This document shows positions 1-9,755 of a stretch of DNA of 64,000 bases, in pieces. Numbering within the stretch: position 1 is the stretch's first letter; every line of letters begins with the position of its first letter. Both the position numbers and the translations under genes were made by a program. The DNA is from Nostoc sp. CHAB 5834 (GTDB lineage: Bacteria > Cyanobacteriota > Cyanobacteriia > Cyanobacteriales > Nostocaceae): NCBI GenBank assembly GCA_020829485.1, contig JAIVFU010000035.1, forward strand, positions 1 to 64,000, given 5' to 3'. Under the pieces are notes generated by a model, which did no database searches, had not been told where the DNA came from, and saw only the letters and a list, made by a program, of their open reading frames with translations.

Positions 1-2
1 GG

Positions 3-191
3 CAATATAGTGGCAACGAGCATGGTGTAATTCAAGGTATTGGGCTAATAAATTGTGTATATGTAAATCATGAAATCGGAAAATTTTGGGTAGTTGATTA
101 TCGCATTTATGACCCAGATACAGATGGAAAAACAAAGATAGACCAGGGAGCATCCACTTTTGGAAGATATACAAAATGTGGGAAAATGTAA
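3..191 (+). pseudogene. Transposase C-terminal fragment (DDE type)
   Basis: An open frame enters from the left edge and stops at 189-191. It encodes about 62 residues including [15 protein letters not shown] and [14 protein letters not shown], which resemble the catalytic region of a transposase family common in Nostoc. Only this fragment is visible and its 5' part lies outside the window. The downstream 180 bases contain a short open stretch ([18 protein letters not shown]) that may be more of the same element out of frame. The family assignment is by memory of the motif, so it is moderately certain. Confidence 0.5.
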
Positions 192-373
192 AAAGAGATA
201 AAAAGAGCGCATCAACTACTATGAGCCAAGACATACAAGCAAGAATCAAAGCCTGTGTAACAGAACTGGCAAAAAAGTGTAACTTTTTAGAAGCTAAATC
301 ACGCATCCGGGGACAAAAACGAAACCCCAGTAGATGACATATACCAAAAACATGGTCAGTAAAACCGTTAGTA

Positions 374-1463
374 TCAGTAAAATTTGCCAGTAACACCCGC
401 ACTTTCACCTTTGTGTTTTTCCATCTTCTTTTTGAACTGAACTGGCTTACGTCCCGGCTCCCAATCGCTCAACTCTTCGAGCAACTGCGCGGCTAGTTGT
501 TCACCGCCAGCGATCGCTGATTCCCGTAGCCTTTGCTCCAGATTTTGGTCATACTGTTGAATGAACTTGGTAATTTGGTTTAAACACTCGGCTTGCTGCT
601 GATTGAGTTGTTCAGAAAGGGCAGGAATAATCACTGGGCGACCAATGACGACCTGCAAATAGTCTTCGAGGTCAGTGAGAGTGGGGAATGCTCTTAGCAA
701 GTTGGCTTTTACAGATTCTTGCTTATCCTGCGATAATTCCCAAGTATGGAGTGAGAGGAACTGGTCAATTCGCTCTTGATAATCTTCGAGTCCTGTTTCA
801 TAATCAACTTTTAATTGATTCCTGAGAGCGGGAGCTAGATTATCCCTAATATTAATTAACTGATTCCAAACGAGTGGAGCCAAATCAATCGGACAGACCC
901 AATCACCAGTATCAGCAGACATCCACTCTTGAACCGAAGCAATAATCGCCTGTTTACTGACCTCGCGCCAGTTCGTTTCTTCGCTGTAAGATGCCATAAC
1001 TAATTCCGACTCTACCCATACCCGACAGAACAACACATTTTCATCTGTCGTCCCTGGCTGCGGCTGTAGTGTGATGGGAGAATACAATTGTTCTGGGGTC
1101 AAAGTTGCGATCGCCGCAAGTATGCACTTTGAGAAATGCGTATCGTAGCCTGATTCTAAGATATACGTCCGGTCTGCTTGAATAGTTATTAGCAACTTGC
1201 AAGTTTCTTTTTTGCGGCGTTCTGTTATTCTCAAACCGCAGTTCTTTAAGATATCCAGTTAAGGCAGTTTGAGGAATAGCACTCGGTTCACCATTTAGCT
1301 TGTACCACAGCCCTCCGTGCTGACGATTGCAGTAGATTTTACAACTGCCAGCTTCAGAGTGCAATCCCAGTTTCGGTTTATTGATTGAAGCGACCAACTG
1401 CTTAAGTAGTTCCTCTTGGCGCATCAAGAGAGCAAATAATTCTGATGTTTGTTCAGGGGTCAT
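374..1463 (-). pseudogene. Frameshifted conserved hypothetical gene
   Basis: Two overlapping minus-strand frames look like one gene. The 5' part (start ATG at 1461-1463) reads MTPEQTSELFALLMRQEELL up to TGYLKELRF. The 3' part continues as RITERRKKETCKLLITIQAD and ends GVTGKFY at 374. The natural join lies near 1206-1236, where a TTT and an AAAAAA run occur, so one extra base would explain the break. The 5' frame beyond this point looks unlike a protein. No enzymatic motif was recognised; the C-terminal half is helical and Glu/Gln rich. The alternative is two overlapping genes or a sequencing error. Confidence 0.5.
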
Positions 1464-1601
1464 GTATTTTTACCAAAAGCATTTCACTTTCGCATTGGCG
1501 CAGCCGTTTAATTGTGATATATGAAGCGTAGAGCCAATAAAACAGCGCTCTTGATTTTACAAAAGCGCTTTTTATTACTAATTATTTGTAGTTACGGATT
1601 A

Positions 1602-2528
1602 CTAGTGTGAATTAAATCTTGCTAACAACTCTTCACGGGATAAACTAGACAATTCCAGTAAAAATCTTGCAAAGTCATCTGGTGCTAACTGCAACAAATT
1701 ATCGACCACTCTCGCTAATTCTTCATCCACAGAACCAAACCTAAATCTCAACAAGTTTTCTACAACTTGACGGCGTTCAAGTTGTACTCCTTGCTGTACT
1801 CCTTGCTCTACTCCCTCCTGTACCGCTTGCGCTCTTGCTTCTTCGTAAGCTTGAGTTAAGTTCATGATCAACTCCTGGTCATCTCTGGTTAATTCTGTCT
1901 GTGTCATTACACTGATACGCCATCTGTAAATTATTTCCAGTACGTTCCGGCGCAAAAGGTTTTCTCTTGGCAGTGCAACCAATTCATTTACTGCTTGAAT
2001 TTGTACCTTTCCCCTCCCTAAGAGCCTAAACCACAGCGTGTCTGGAGTTCGCGGTAGCTTGTTAATCGCTACTATTGCTGCTCTTACTCCTTCAGGCAGA
2101 AAGTACACCCCGCTCATCCAATTGTCTAAGTCTAGTTTAGCTCCAAAAGCCTTGAGCAGAGCTTTGGAAGCACTTGGAGAAATAATCCACAGTTGTGCTA
2201 GTTCGTTCTCCGCTATTGTTGTGTCTTCCCTGTTGGCTTTACGTTGCGCGTCTGCAATCACAGTAAATAATTTTTGTAGACAACTACGTACTTCTGTTCT
2301 ACTTGGTTGATTGCGAAACGGTTCTAGCAAAGTAGTATTTAATACCGCAATTCTACCCAATAATCCTAATGTTTCTGCATCAACCGCAGATGTCGGTGTT
2401 GGCGAAAATAACACATCAACAAATCTTGTTTCATCAGTTACTTCCCTGTTAGTTTTTACTTCCCCAAAGGGAGAAAGTAACTCTTCTAAAAACTGCTTGG
2501 CAAATTTATCGTGAGATGCAAAAAGCAA
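1602..2528 (-). CDS. Rpn-type / DUF4351 domain protein
   Basis: The 308-residue product has the layout of cyanobacterial Rpn/DUF4351 proteins (PD-(D/E)XK nuclease-like, transposase-associated). The N-terminus has HDKFAKQFLEELLSPFGEV followed by RFVDVLF. A charged Gln/Glu-rich linker (QAVQEGVEQGVQQGVQ) and the DUF4351-like tail LRFRFGSVDEELARVVDNLL follow. Family members promote DNA cleavage or recombination or are of unknown role. The start codon used is a TTG that lies in DNA also belonging to the adjacent transposase remnant, so the native 5' end was probably replaced by the insertion. Expression and function are therefore uncertain. Confidence 0.7.
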   Translation of the reverse strand: MLFASHDKFAKQFLEELLSPFGEVKTNREVTDETRFVDVLFSPTPTSAVDAETLGLLGRIAVLNTTLLEPFRNQPSRTEVRSCLQKLFTVIADAQRKANREDTTIAENELAQLWIISPSASKALLKAFGAKLDLDNWMSGVYFLPEGVRAAIVAINKLPRTPDTLWFRLLGRGKVQIQAVNELVALPRENLLRRNVLEIIYRWRISVMTQTELTRDDQELIMNLTQAYEEARAQAVQEGVEQGVQQGVQLERRQVVENLLRFRFGSVDEELARVVDNLLQLAPDDFARFLLELSSLSREELLARFNSH

Positions 2529-3060
2529 CGGCAGCTCCTGTTACCAAATTGAATATTACACCAATTTTAGCAATTGGAAAGCCACACCCATCTTTTTGAG
2601 TGCTAGGTTGAGGGTATTCTTTTTGGTTCTCTACAGTGTCTGGCATAGATACCGTCGAGCCGTCTATCACTAAAACATTTCGACCACACCATAAATGTTC
2701 TTGGGTTACTTTCTCTTCCAGTTTTTGTGCTGAATACTTAAAAAGTTTTTCTAACAATTTTTCTGGTAATCTTGCCCGTGCTTGGCAGTAAGCACTCGTA
2801 TCTGTTGAGGGAACTTCTACTTCTGACTCAGCCAAATGTGCAATTATTTTACTTACAGCATTATGGCAAGTTTTGTCATTGTCCAGAACCTGAGATAAAA
2901 ATGCCCATAAAGTTATTATCGGATCAAATAACCGCTTTTTATATTTGATTTTTAGCTCCGAGATAACAAGTCTTATTACCGATTCTGGTAACAATTCCTT
3001 AAACGGTAGTCCCAAACTCTGGCTAAATTTATCCTTGAGGATTTGTACTCTTAGTGTCAC
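2506..3060 (-). pseudogene. IS4-family transposase, truncated at its 3' end
   Basis: The frame encodes 184 residues: an N-terminal helical domain (VQILKDKFSQSLGLPFKELL) and then the start of the DDE domain with the first catalytic Asp in NVLVIDGSTVSMPDT. Homologous IS4-type enzymes are about 400 residues or more. This one stops a few residues after NLVTGAAVAF, exactly where the Rpn/DUF4351 gene begins in another frame. The second Asp and the Glu are missing, so it cannot be active. The start used is a GTG at 3058-3060. Confidence 0.75.
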
Positions 3061-3125
3061 AGTGGTATTTATGATGTTGGCTTATTCGTCTCAAAAAAGT
3101 ATTTCACGGACGAGTAAGCTTTTTC

Positions 3126-3236
3126 GGCGTTGCTGATTGCGGTATGAAAACGATTGTGCGTTACGGTGAAAATCCTTGTAGAGACGTAAAATTTTACGTC
3201 TCTACATCCAAATTCATACCTCCATTCAGCAACGCC
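3126..3236. repeat. MITE-like palindromic element (111 bp)
   Basis: The outer arms GGCGTTGCTGATTGCGG at 3126 and CATTCAGCAACGCC ending at 3236 are imperfect inverted repeats. The core at 3178-3205 is a perfect 28-bp palindrome with 14-bp half GTAGAGACGTAAAA. There is no coding capacity. It resembles small dispersed elements of Nostoc genomes. Confidence 0.65.
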
Positions 3237-3498
3237 CAACTATAATTACGCTTCAGCCAGGATTAAGGGTCTTGTCCAATTTTGGTGATCCTGTTTGGGG
3301 ATACTCTCAATTGAGCGATCGCAAAAGATGAATTTTCTTTTAGTCAATAGCGATAGAACGAACGTCTCAGTAGTTGAGAATGGTGTCAACAAATCAATAA
3401 AAGCTAGAATGGAGATGAAAAGTCTAAACTTCTTGTGTACTCTAGCTTTTAGGTAATAAAACGAAAAATAGTTGAGAATCACACACTCAGAGTCGAAT

Positions 3499-3900
3499 AT
3501 GGGTCAAAAGGCTATAGAAGTACTCTGTCACCTATTACCCGATACAAAAAATCTTCAACTAAAGAATTGGCTGATTAACGAAGCACAAGCTACCATTACG
3601 TTAATTATCGCTTCAGTACAAGCTGTTACTCAGTGCCCAATCTGCACTTCCCAAACTCACCGAATTCATAGTCGCTATGAACGGACGTTAGCTGATTTAT
3701 CATGGGCTGATTACAGAATCACTTTACAGATGCGTGTGCGGAAGTTTTTTTGTCTCAATGCTAATTGTAAACGGCGCATTTTTACTGAAAGATTGACTAA
3801 CGTGACTGCTACGACTGGCGCGTCGGACTCTGCGGTTGGCTCAACAATTTACCACAATTGGTTTCGCGATCGCGGTATGAAGGATAAGCAATGGGGATAG
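3499..3900 (+). pseudogene. ISL3-family transposase N-terminal fragment
   Basis: From ATG 3499 the product carries a zinc-finger-like N-terminus: CPICTSQTHRIHSRYERTL and later FFCLNANCKRRIFTERL, typical of ISL3 transposases. Just after LTNVTA the frame changes. The neighbouring frame continues with LARRTLRLAQQFTTIGFAIA, the expected ISL3 sequence, up to about 3873. The large catalytic DDE region is absent. The gene is thus both frameshifted (near 3815-3825) and truncated. About 270 further bases (3932-4168) are open in another frame but show no recognisable product. Confidence 0.7.
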
Positions 3901-4208
3901 TCCTTGGTGGCGAGGCAACCTCAAAATAGGTTTGGGTCGAGTTGGCAACCATTCCTTAGCTAAGCTCACTAGAAGACTGGAACTACGCAGCCAAGCCATT
4001 CCCAAAAGTAGGGTGACTAAAACTGCTCCTAAAGATGAAAACTGGTCTTTCGATTATATTTTGGAGATGTCTAATGAGAATTGCTGGTTTGAGGAGCGTT
4101 TTATCGTCGTTTACGTTTTGAACCTGATTTATTCCTATTTTTTTAAATTTTCCACCTTTAGATCCTGATTATTTGTTCTTTGATTAATTCTATAGCTGAT
4201 TTTATATA

Positions 4209-4236
4209 GAATATTTACCTGATTTTTTCCTCTTGT
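4209..4236 (+). promoter_or_regulatory. Possible PhoB-like tandem boxes (weak)
   Basis: ATTTACCT-GAT-TTTTTCCT repeats with an 11-bp period and resembles the stronger boxes at 48313 and 62256. It lies about 590 bases upstream of the first biosynthetic gene. No transcription start was identified, so this is a tentative regulatory site. Confidence 0.2.
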
Positions 4237-4260
4237 ATTCTAGTTAAATTAGATAGTTAA

Positions 4261-4318
4261 TAGAAAGAGTGTTCACGGGAGAATTAAAAATACAGAATGT
4301 AGTAAAGCACTCTTTCTA
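4261..4318. repeat. Inverted repeat, 11-bp arms
   Basis: TAGAAAGAGTG at 4261-4271 is mirrored by CACTCTTTCTA at 4308-4318, with 36 bases between. It may be a hairpin terminator or the termini of a small element at the edge of the transposon debris. Confidence 0.45.
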
Positions 4319-4376
4319 CCTGGGGAACATACTTAGCTTGTGTACCTCACCAACTTGAAATCGGCTATATTTTTAA

Positions 4377-4480
4377 CGTTGGTTGTGAGCAAAAGTAATT
4401 TAAATGGGTTTGCGCCATAACACCTAGTGCTTATATTCCTACCCAGGGCAAACGCATCTAAATTACTCTTGATCACAACG
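4377..4480. repeat. MITE-like imperfect inverted repeat
   Basis: The left arm contains AGTAATTTAAATGGGTTTG and the right arm, reverse-complemented, AGTAATTTAGATGCGTTTG; both ends begin with CGTTG. The element sits in the roughly 660-bp stretch (4169-4827) before the cluster, which otherwise holds no gene. A second GC-rich repeat unit lies at 4543-4570. Confidence 0.5.
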
Positions 4481-4542
4481 AAGGTTAAGAACCAACGAAA
4501 AAATCTTTCCTTTCGCGCTTGATTATTTTTTAAGCCCCAAAG

Positions 4543-4570
4543 CGATGCCTGCGGCGGGCTACGCCAACGC
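4543..4570. repeat. Dispersed 28-bp GC-rich repeat, copy 1
   Basis: The sequence CGATGCCTGCGGCGGGCTAC continues to 4570. Related copies occur at 55279-55306 and 63520-63547, where the variant is CGATGTCTACGACGGGCTAC. This is a short dispersed repeat of Nostoc-type genomes. Confidence 0.55.
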
Positions 4571-4827
4571 CTAAAATTTTCGCAATAAGCAAGAGTTAAT
4601 GACATTATTTTTAGCTCTATTGAGAATAGACTTTCCTTATTGACATGATGCGGCCGCCCTATATTCCTACCCAAGAGGTAGCTACCAGTGAAAAATAAAT
4701 ATGAAAATAAAAAAGCTGAGATTTCCGTAAAACACGAATTAACCCTTGAATATTAATTAGAGCCAAATAAACCAGCAAGTTTATCAAAGTGCATGAAAAT
4801 AGTTCTCTAAGAAAAGAAATAAATTAT

Positions 4828-7800
4828 ATGGATGCTCAAATTCAAGAGCAATTGCATAGTCAACTGCAACGGGTTCCAATTGCCATTATAGGTATGTCTG
4901 CTTTATTTCCGAAAGCTAAAAACTTGCAGGAATATTGGGATAATATTATTGGCAAAGTCGATTGCATTACTGATATTCCCACTTCTCGCTGGAATATAGA
5001 CGACTACTACGACCCAGATCCTACAGTTCCCGATAAGACTTACTGTAAGAGAGGAGGATTCATTCCAGACATCGATTTTAACCCTTTAGAATTTGGGCTG
5101 CCTCCAAATATTTTGGAAGTAACTGATATTGCCCAGTTACTATCATTGGTTGTGGCAAAAGCTGCGATGGAAGATGCTGGTTACGGAGAATCAAAAAACT
5201 TTAGTAGCGATATCCACGATAAGCTTCGTCAACGCACCGGCGTAGTCTTGGGTGTGATTGGGGGATGTATGCAATTAATCGTCCCGTTGACTACTCGATT
5301 GCAATATCCTGTTTGGGAAAAAGTTCTCAAAAGCAGTGGAATGTCCGATCAAGATACGCAGAAAGTCATTGAGAAAATGAAGTTGGCTTATGTAGGTTGG
5401 GAAGAGAATTCCTTTCCGGGTTGGCTCGCCAATGTAGTTTCTGGACGGATTGCTAACCGCCTGGATTTGGGAGGAATGAATTGCGTAGTAGATGCAGCCT
5501 GTGCTAGTTCCCTAACCGCTCTAAAGATGTCTATCAGCGAGTTAATTGAGCGCCGATGCGACATGATGATCACCGGTGGGGTAGAGACTGATAACTCTAT
5601 TTTCAACTATATGTGTTTTAGTAAAACACCCGCCTCATCTAAAAAAGACTATTTGAATCCTTTCGATGCAGAGTCGGATGGAATGATGGTTGGTGAAGGT
5701 ATTGGGATGTTGGTGCTAAAACGCCTTGAGGATGCAGAGCGCGATGGCGATCGCATTTATGCAGTCATCAAAGGTATGGGTACTGGTAGTGATGGGAAAT
5801 CTAAGAGTATTTACGCCCCTCATCCAGAAGGGCAAACCAGGACATTACGCCGAGCTTATGAAGATGCAGGTTTTCCTCCCACGAGTATTGGCCTGATCGA
5901 AGCGCATGGTACTGGAACCCCAGTTGGTGACTTATGCGAGTTTACAGCCTTAAATGAAGTTTTCAGTGAGAACAACGTTCAAAAAGAGCATATTGCACTA
6001 GGGAGTGTCAAATCTCAAATTGGGCATACTAAGGCTGCTGCGGGTTCTGCGAGTCTGATTAAAGCGGTACTGGCTCTATATCACAAGGTACTACCGCCCA
6101 CTATTAACGTTACTAATCCGAACCCTAAATTTGGAATTGACAACTCTCCGTTTTACCTAAACACAGAGGTAAGACCTTGGCTCCAACCGGATGCAGATAC
6201 ACCGAGACGAGCTGGAGTAAGTTCATTTGGTTTTGGTGGCACAAATTATCATGTAGTTCTAGAAGAATATAAGAGCGAACAAAACTTTGCTTATCGTTTG
6301 CATAACGCTCCCCAGTCAGTTCTACTTTGGGCTGATACTCCAGAGCAGTTGTTGGCTAAATGTGAGGATGCAAAGTCACAGTTAGAATCCGCCACTGGCA
6401 ATCAATACTATAAAGAACTAATTAACAGCTCTAAATCTTCAGATATTCCTCTTGCTGCCGCCAGAGTGGGGTTTGTAGCTATATCCCAATTAGAAACTGG
6501 GGAATTACTACAGATTGCGATTAAGCAGCTCCAAAAACAACCGCAAGCATCAACTTGGGAACATCCTCGTGGGGTTTACTACCGTAAGTTAGGTATGTCT
6601 CTTGAAGGTAAAGTGGTGGCTATGTTCCCAGGGCAGGGATCTCAATATTTGAATATGGGTAGTAAACTAGCCATTAACTTCCCTACTCTGCGTCAAGCCT
6701 ACAAATCTCTGGATGACCTCTTCATTCAAAATGGTTTACAACCAGTTTCTCAAGTTGTTTTCCCTCACCCGACATTTGACAGCAATCAAAAAGCTAGGCA
6801 GATTGAAGCTTTGCAACGGACTGAAAATGCTCAACCAGCGATCGGCGCTTTTAGTGCGGGTTTATACAAAATCCTTCAACAGGCTGGGTTCAAGGCAGAT
6901 TTTGTTATGGGGCATAGCTTTGGAGAATTAACGGCTCTCTGGGCTGCTGGGGTTTTGAGTGATGCAGATTACTTCTACCTAGTTAAAGCTAGGGGTCAAG
7001 CAATGAGTACCACAAAAAATGATGCTGATTGTGATGCTGGAAGTATGCTGGCTGTAAATGGAGAGATTCGGCAAATTCCCGAAATAATCAAGGGTTTATC
7101 TCATCTTAATGTTGCCAACTTTAATTCTCCAAATCAGGTTGTGCTATCGGGGGCAAAGCCAGAAATTGCTACCATCCAACAAATTCTGAGCAAACGCGGT
7201 TATTCTGTAACCCCACTACCCGTATCTGCGGCATTTCATACCCGTTTCGTCAGTCATGCGTGCCAACCCTTTGCCGAAGCCATTGGGGCGATCGCCTTCC
7301 ACAGTCCAAAAATTCCCGTTTATTCCAATACCACTGGCAAAGCTTACTCAACTGAGCCTGAGAGCATTCAAAAAACCCTTGAAGGGCATCTTCTTCAGTC
7401 GGTACTGTTTGAACAAGAAATAGAGAATCTCTATGCTGCTGGTGGTTATTGCTTCGTGGAAATTGGCCCCAGACAAATCCTTACCAATTTTGTGAAAGCT
7501 ACCCTTGGCGATCGCCCCCACCTAGCGATCGCGCTCAATCCCAGTCGGGAAAAAGATAGCGATCTCCAAATGCGGCAGGCAGTTATGCAACTACGTGTAG
7601 CTGGTTTATCCTTACAAAACCTTGACCCCTATCAGTTTGAGCCTCTATCTACCGAAGTTGCAAAAAATAATCGGCTGAATATAACTCTTAAAGGCAGTAA
7701 CTATGTCAGTGAGAAAACAAAAACAGCTTTTTCAAAAGCTTTGCAAGATGGTCATCAGATACAGTCAGAAATGGTCAATCAACTCGAAACAGCTACTGCT

Positions 7801-8862
7801 GCTCAATTCGTTTCATCGGCAGCTACAACTGTCAATACAAATGTTCCCATCAATGTCACGCTACCAGAACCAACTGTCAACGCAGATGTTGCCTTTTTAG
7901 AATCTATAACTGTTAATACAGATGTGATTCCAACCGAATTTATGCCTGCGACATCTGCACATCCGTTAACTGAGACTGCTAATACTTCAGATTTATCCTT
8001 TATTGTTCCTTACATTGAGTCAAAAGATATGATGCAACCTATTTCCCAATCCGCTCATAATACCTTTCCTGTTGTAGGTACTTATCTAGAGAATGTTTTG
8101 ATCCAGTTTTATAATCATCAGTCGGAAATTCTGCGGGTACACGATCAATATCTCAAGAGTCAAGCACAATCCTCTCAATCGTTTTTCCAACTGATGCAAG
8201 AACAATATCGTGTGCTATTAGGAAATGTTAATTCTAACCATCAGCGCATAGATTCAACTGTTGAAAAAACATTAACTAACGAGCTACAAGCTAATTTAGT
8301 TGCAACTGCCACTACACAAATTGCTGAACCACAGGCTACTCCTGTTGTTACTCAAGCACCAACATTAGAAACTCAACAACAGGTTCCGGCAAATACTTTG
8401 GCATTTACAACGCCAGTTGGTAAGCCACAGGTTACTTCTGTTAGTGATCAGACACCTAAACTAGAAACTCCTGTTAATACTTTGGTATCTACCACACCAG
8501 TTGCCCAAGTACAAACTAATTCAATCAATCATCTGACTATTCCATTACCCGCTACGCAAGAAAATTCATCTATAGAAACAGAGTCTTATAATGCTTCTAT
8601 AGCCGAGTCTTTGTTGAGTGTAATCAGTGATAAAACAGGTTATCCAGCAGAGATGTTAGAGACAGAAATGCACTTAGAAGCAGATTTGGGAATTGACTCA
8701 ATTAAAAGGGCTGAAATTATCGGTGCAATGCAAGATTTATTCCCTAATTTGCCCAAGTTGAGTCCAGAAGAACTAGGAGAACAGCGAACAATTGGCAAGA
8801 TTAGTGCCTACTTGGGGACAAAGATAGCAGAGGCTAAAAAAAAATGCCTCAGCGTGGTCTGA
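4828..8862 (+). CDS. PfaA/HglE-like polyketide synthase, KS-AT-ACP
   Basis: A 1344-residue first subunit of an iterative PUFA-synthase/heterocyst-glycolipid-type megasynthase. The KS occupies about residues 13-460 with active-site Cys225 (DAACASSL), His360 (EAHGTGTP) and His400 (GHTKAAAG). The AT is about 590-915 with GQGSQ and nucleophile Ser697 in GHSFGE. A 300-residue Thr/Gln/Pro-rich linker precedes a single ACP (1250-1335) with Ser1291 in the PUFA-type motif LGIDSIKRAEI. The ATG at 4828 was preferred; an in-frame GTG at 4789 would add 13 residues, and neither has a strong ribosome site. The frame ends abruptly after AEAKKKCLSVV at an A9 run, and the next frame continues a PfaA-like protein. 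The gene may therefore be the front of a larger KS-AT-ACP-KR protein. Confidence 0.88.
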   Translation: MDAQIQEQLHSQLQRVPIAIIGMSALFPKAKNLQEYWDNIIGKVDCITDIPTSRWNIDDYYDPDPTVPDKTYCKRGGFIPDIDFNPLEFGLPPNILEVTDIAQLLSLVVAKAAMEDAGYGESKNFSSDIHDKLRQRTGVVLGVIGGCMQLIVPLTTRLQYPVWEKVLKSSGMSDQDTQKVIEKMKLAYVGWEENSFPGWLANVVSGRIANRLDLGGMNCVVDAACASSLTALKMSISELIERRCDMMITGGVETDNSIFNYMCFSKTPASSKKDYLNPFDAESDGMMVGEGIGMLVLKRLEDAERDGDRIYAVIKGMGTGSDGKSKSIYAPHPEGQTRTLRRAYEDAGFPPTSIGLIEAHGTGTPVGDLCEFTALNEVFSENNVQKEHIALGSVKSQIGHTKAAAGSASLIKAVLALYHKVLPPTINVTNPNPKFGIDNSPFYLNTEVRPWLQPDADTPRRAGVSSFGFGGTNYHVVLEEYKSEQNFAYRLHNAPQSVLLWADTPEQLLAKCEDAKSQLESATGNQYYKELINSSKSSDIPLAAARVGFVAISQLETGELLQIAIKQLQKQPQASTWEHPRGVYYRKLGMSLEGKVVAMFPGQGSQYLNMGSKLAINFPTLRQAYKSLDDLFIQNGLQPVSQVVFPHPTFDSNQKARQIEALQRTENAQPAIGAFSAGLYKILQQAGFKADFVMGHSFGELTALWAAGVLSDADYFYLVKARGQAMSTTKNDADCDAGSMLAVNGEIRQIPEIIKGLSHLNVANFNSPNQVVLSGAKPEIATIQQILSKRGYSVTPLPVSAAFHTRFVSHACQPFAEAIGAIAFHSPKIPVYSNTTGKAYSTEPESIQKTLEGHLLQSVLFEQEIENLYAAGGYCFVEIGPRQILTNFVKATLGDRPHLAIALNPSREKDSDLQMRQAVMQLRVAGLSLQNLDPYQFEPLSTEVAKNNRLNITLKGSNYVSEKTKTAFSKALQDGHQIQSEMVNQLETATAAQFVSSAATTVNTNVPINVTLPEPTVNADVAFLESITVNTDVIPTEFMPATSAHPLTETANTSDLSFIVPYIESKDMMQPISQSAHNTFPVVGTYLENVLIQFYNHQSEILRVHDQYLKSQAQSSQSFFQLMQEQYRVLLGNVNSNHQRIDSTVEKTLTNELQANLVATATTQIAEPQATPVVTQAPTLETQQQVPANTLAFTTPVGKPQVTSVSDQTPKLETPVNTLVSTTPVAQVQTNSINHLTIPLPATQENSSIETESYNASIAESLLSVISDKTGYPAEMLETEMHLEADLGIDSIKRAEIIGAMQDLFPNLPKLSPEELGEQRTIGKISAYLGTKIAEAKKKCLSVV
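8836..8844 (+). other. A9 run at a gene break (possible slippage site)
   Basis: Nine consecutive A residues occupy 8836-8844 in frame as AAA AAA AAA. The zero frame ends at TGA 8860-8862. Removing one A (or a +1 shift) gives KKNASAWSDNQQPQINHRIR and then joins the next gene's frame without a stop. Runs of nine A are a known substrate for RNA-polymerase slippage in bacteria. It could equally be an inactivating mutation or a sequencing error. Confidence 0.5.
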
Positions 8863-8914
8863 TAACCAGCAACCTCAAATAAATCACCGCATTCGGCGCT
8901 GTCTGGTCAAACTT

Positions 8915-9601
8915 ATGCCTCTATCTGTACCTGATTTCTGGCAATTTACTCTACCAGAGTTTCATACTTGTCTACTTACAGATGACGGTTCTCTCACCAC
9001 CAATAGATTAGCTAAACTCTTGAGCGAGGAAAGGTGGCAAGTAGTTGTTCTTAGCTTTCCTCAATCTATGGTAATGGAGCGCCCACCTCTACCCCAAGGA
9101 GTGAATCGCGTCGCACTTGCGGATTTTAGTGAGGAACACCTGCAACAGCAACTGGCAATCATCTCAGAGACTTATGGTTTGATTGGAGCTTTCATCCATC
9201 TGCATCCCGAACATAAGGTATGTGATTCCAAATCTGAAAAGTCCATCCTCAAGAGTGTATTTCTTTTAGCAAAGCACTTAAAGCGATCGCTCAATCAAGT
9301 AGCACAAAAAGGACGCAGTTGTTTCCTCACTGTTGCTCGTCTTGATGGTGAGTTTGGACTAGGGGCAACAATTGATTTCAGCGCCATTAGTGGCGGTCTG
9401 TTCGGTCTTACAAAAACTCTCAATCTGGAGTGGGAAGGAGTGTTTTGTCGAGCAATCGATCTGAGTCCCGAATTAAATGCAGAAGCTTCAGCAAACTTCA
9501 TCATGGCTGAACTGCACGATCCTAATTCCCTAATATTGGAAGTTGCATATAACTCTCAGGGAAGAGTAACTCTAGCATCCCAAACAGCATCTATCGCTTA
9601 G
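8915..9601 (+). CDS. Ketoreductase structural half, PfaA/HglE-like
   Basis: This 228-residue product resembles the N-terminal non-catalytic half of a PUFA-type ketoreductase: PDFWQFTLPEFHTCLLTDDG, then GLIGAFIHLHPE, and a Rossmann-like end with SGGLFGLTKTLNLEW. It lacks the NADPH loop and the Ser/Tyr catalytic pair, which are in the gene starting at 9756. The ATG at 8915 has no clear ribosome site. The frame is open back to the A9 run at 8836, which suggests translation as the tail of the preceding KS-AT-ACP protein. A 154-base gap with no gene separates it from the catalytic KR gene. Confidence 0.7.
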   Translation: MPLSVPDFWQFTLPEFHTCLLTDDGSLTTNRLAKLLSEERWQVVVLSFPQSMVMERPPLPQGVNRVALADFSEEHLQQQLAIISETYGLIGAFIHLHPEHKVCDSKSEKSILKSVFLLAKHLKRSLNQVAQKGRSCFLTVARLDGEFGLGATIDFSAISGGLFGLTKTLNLEWEGVFCRAIDLSPELNAEASANFIMAELHDPNSLILEVAYNSQGRVTLASQTASIA

Positions 9602-9755
9602 TAATTCACAGGGCTAACTTAGATCGGTTTTACAACAGATTAAAAGCTGGGTTTATTGAAGGTTATACATAACACATAACAAAGGTTTAACCACAGAAAC
9701 CCGGTTTCTTTAAACTCATCTCAATCCCTGTGTTGGCGTACTAAAAATAAGTAAA

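Noticed and set aside
3932..4168. Open frame of 78 codons after the ISL3 fragment
   Set aside because: The product has no recognisable domain and a low-complexity hydrophobic end. It lies in transposon debris without a ribosome site.
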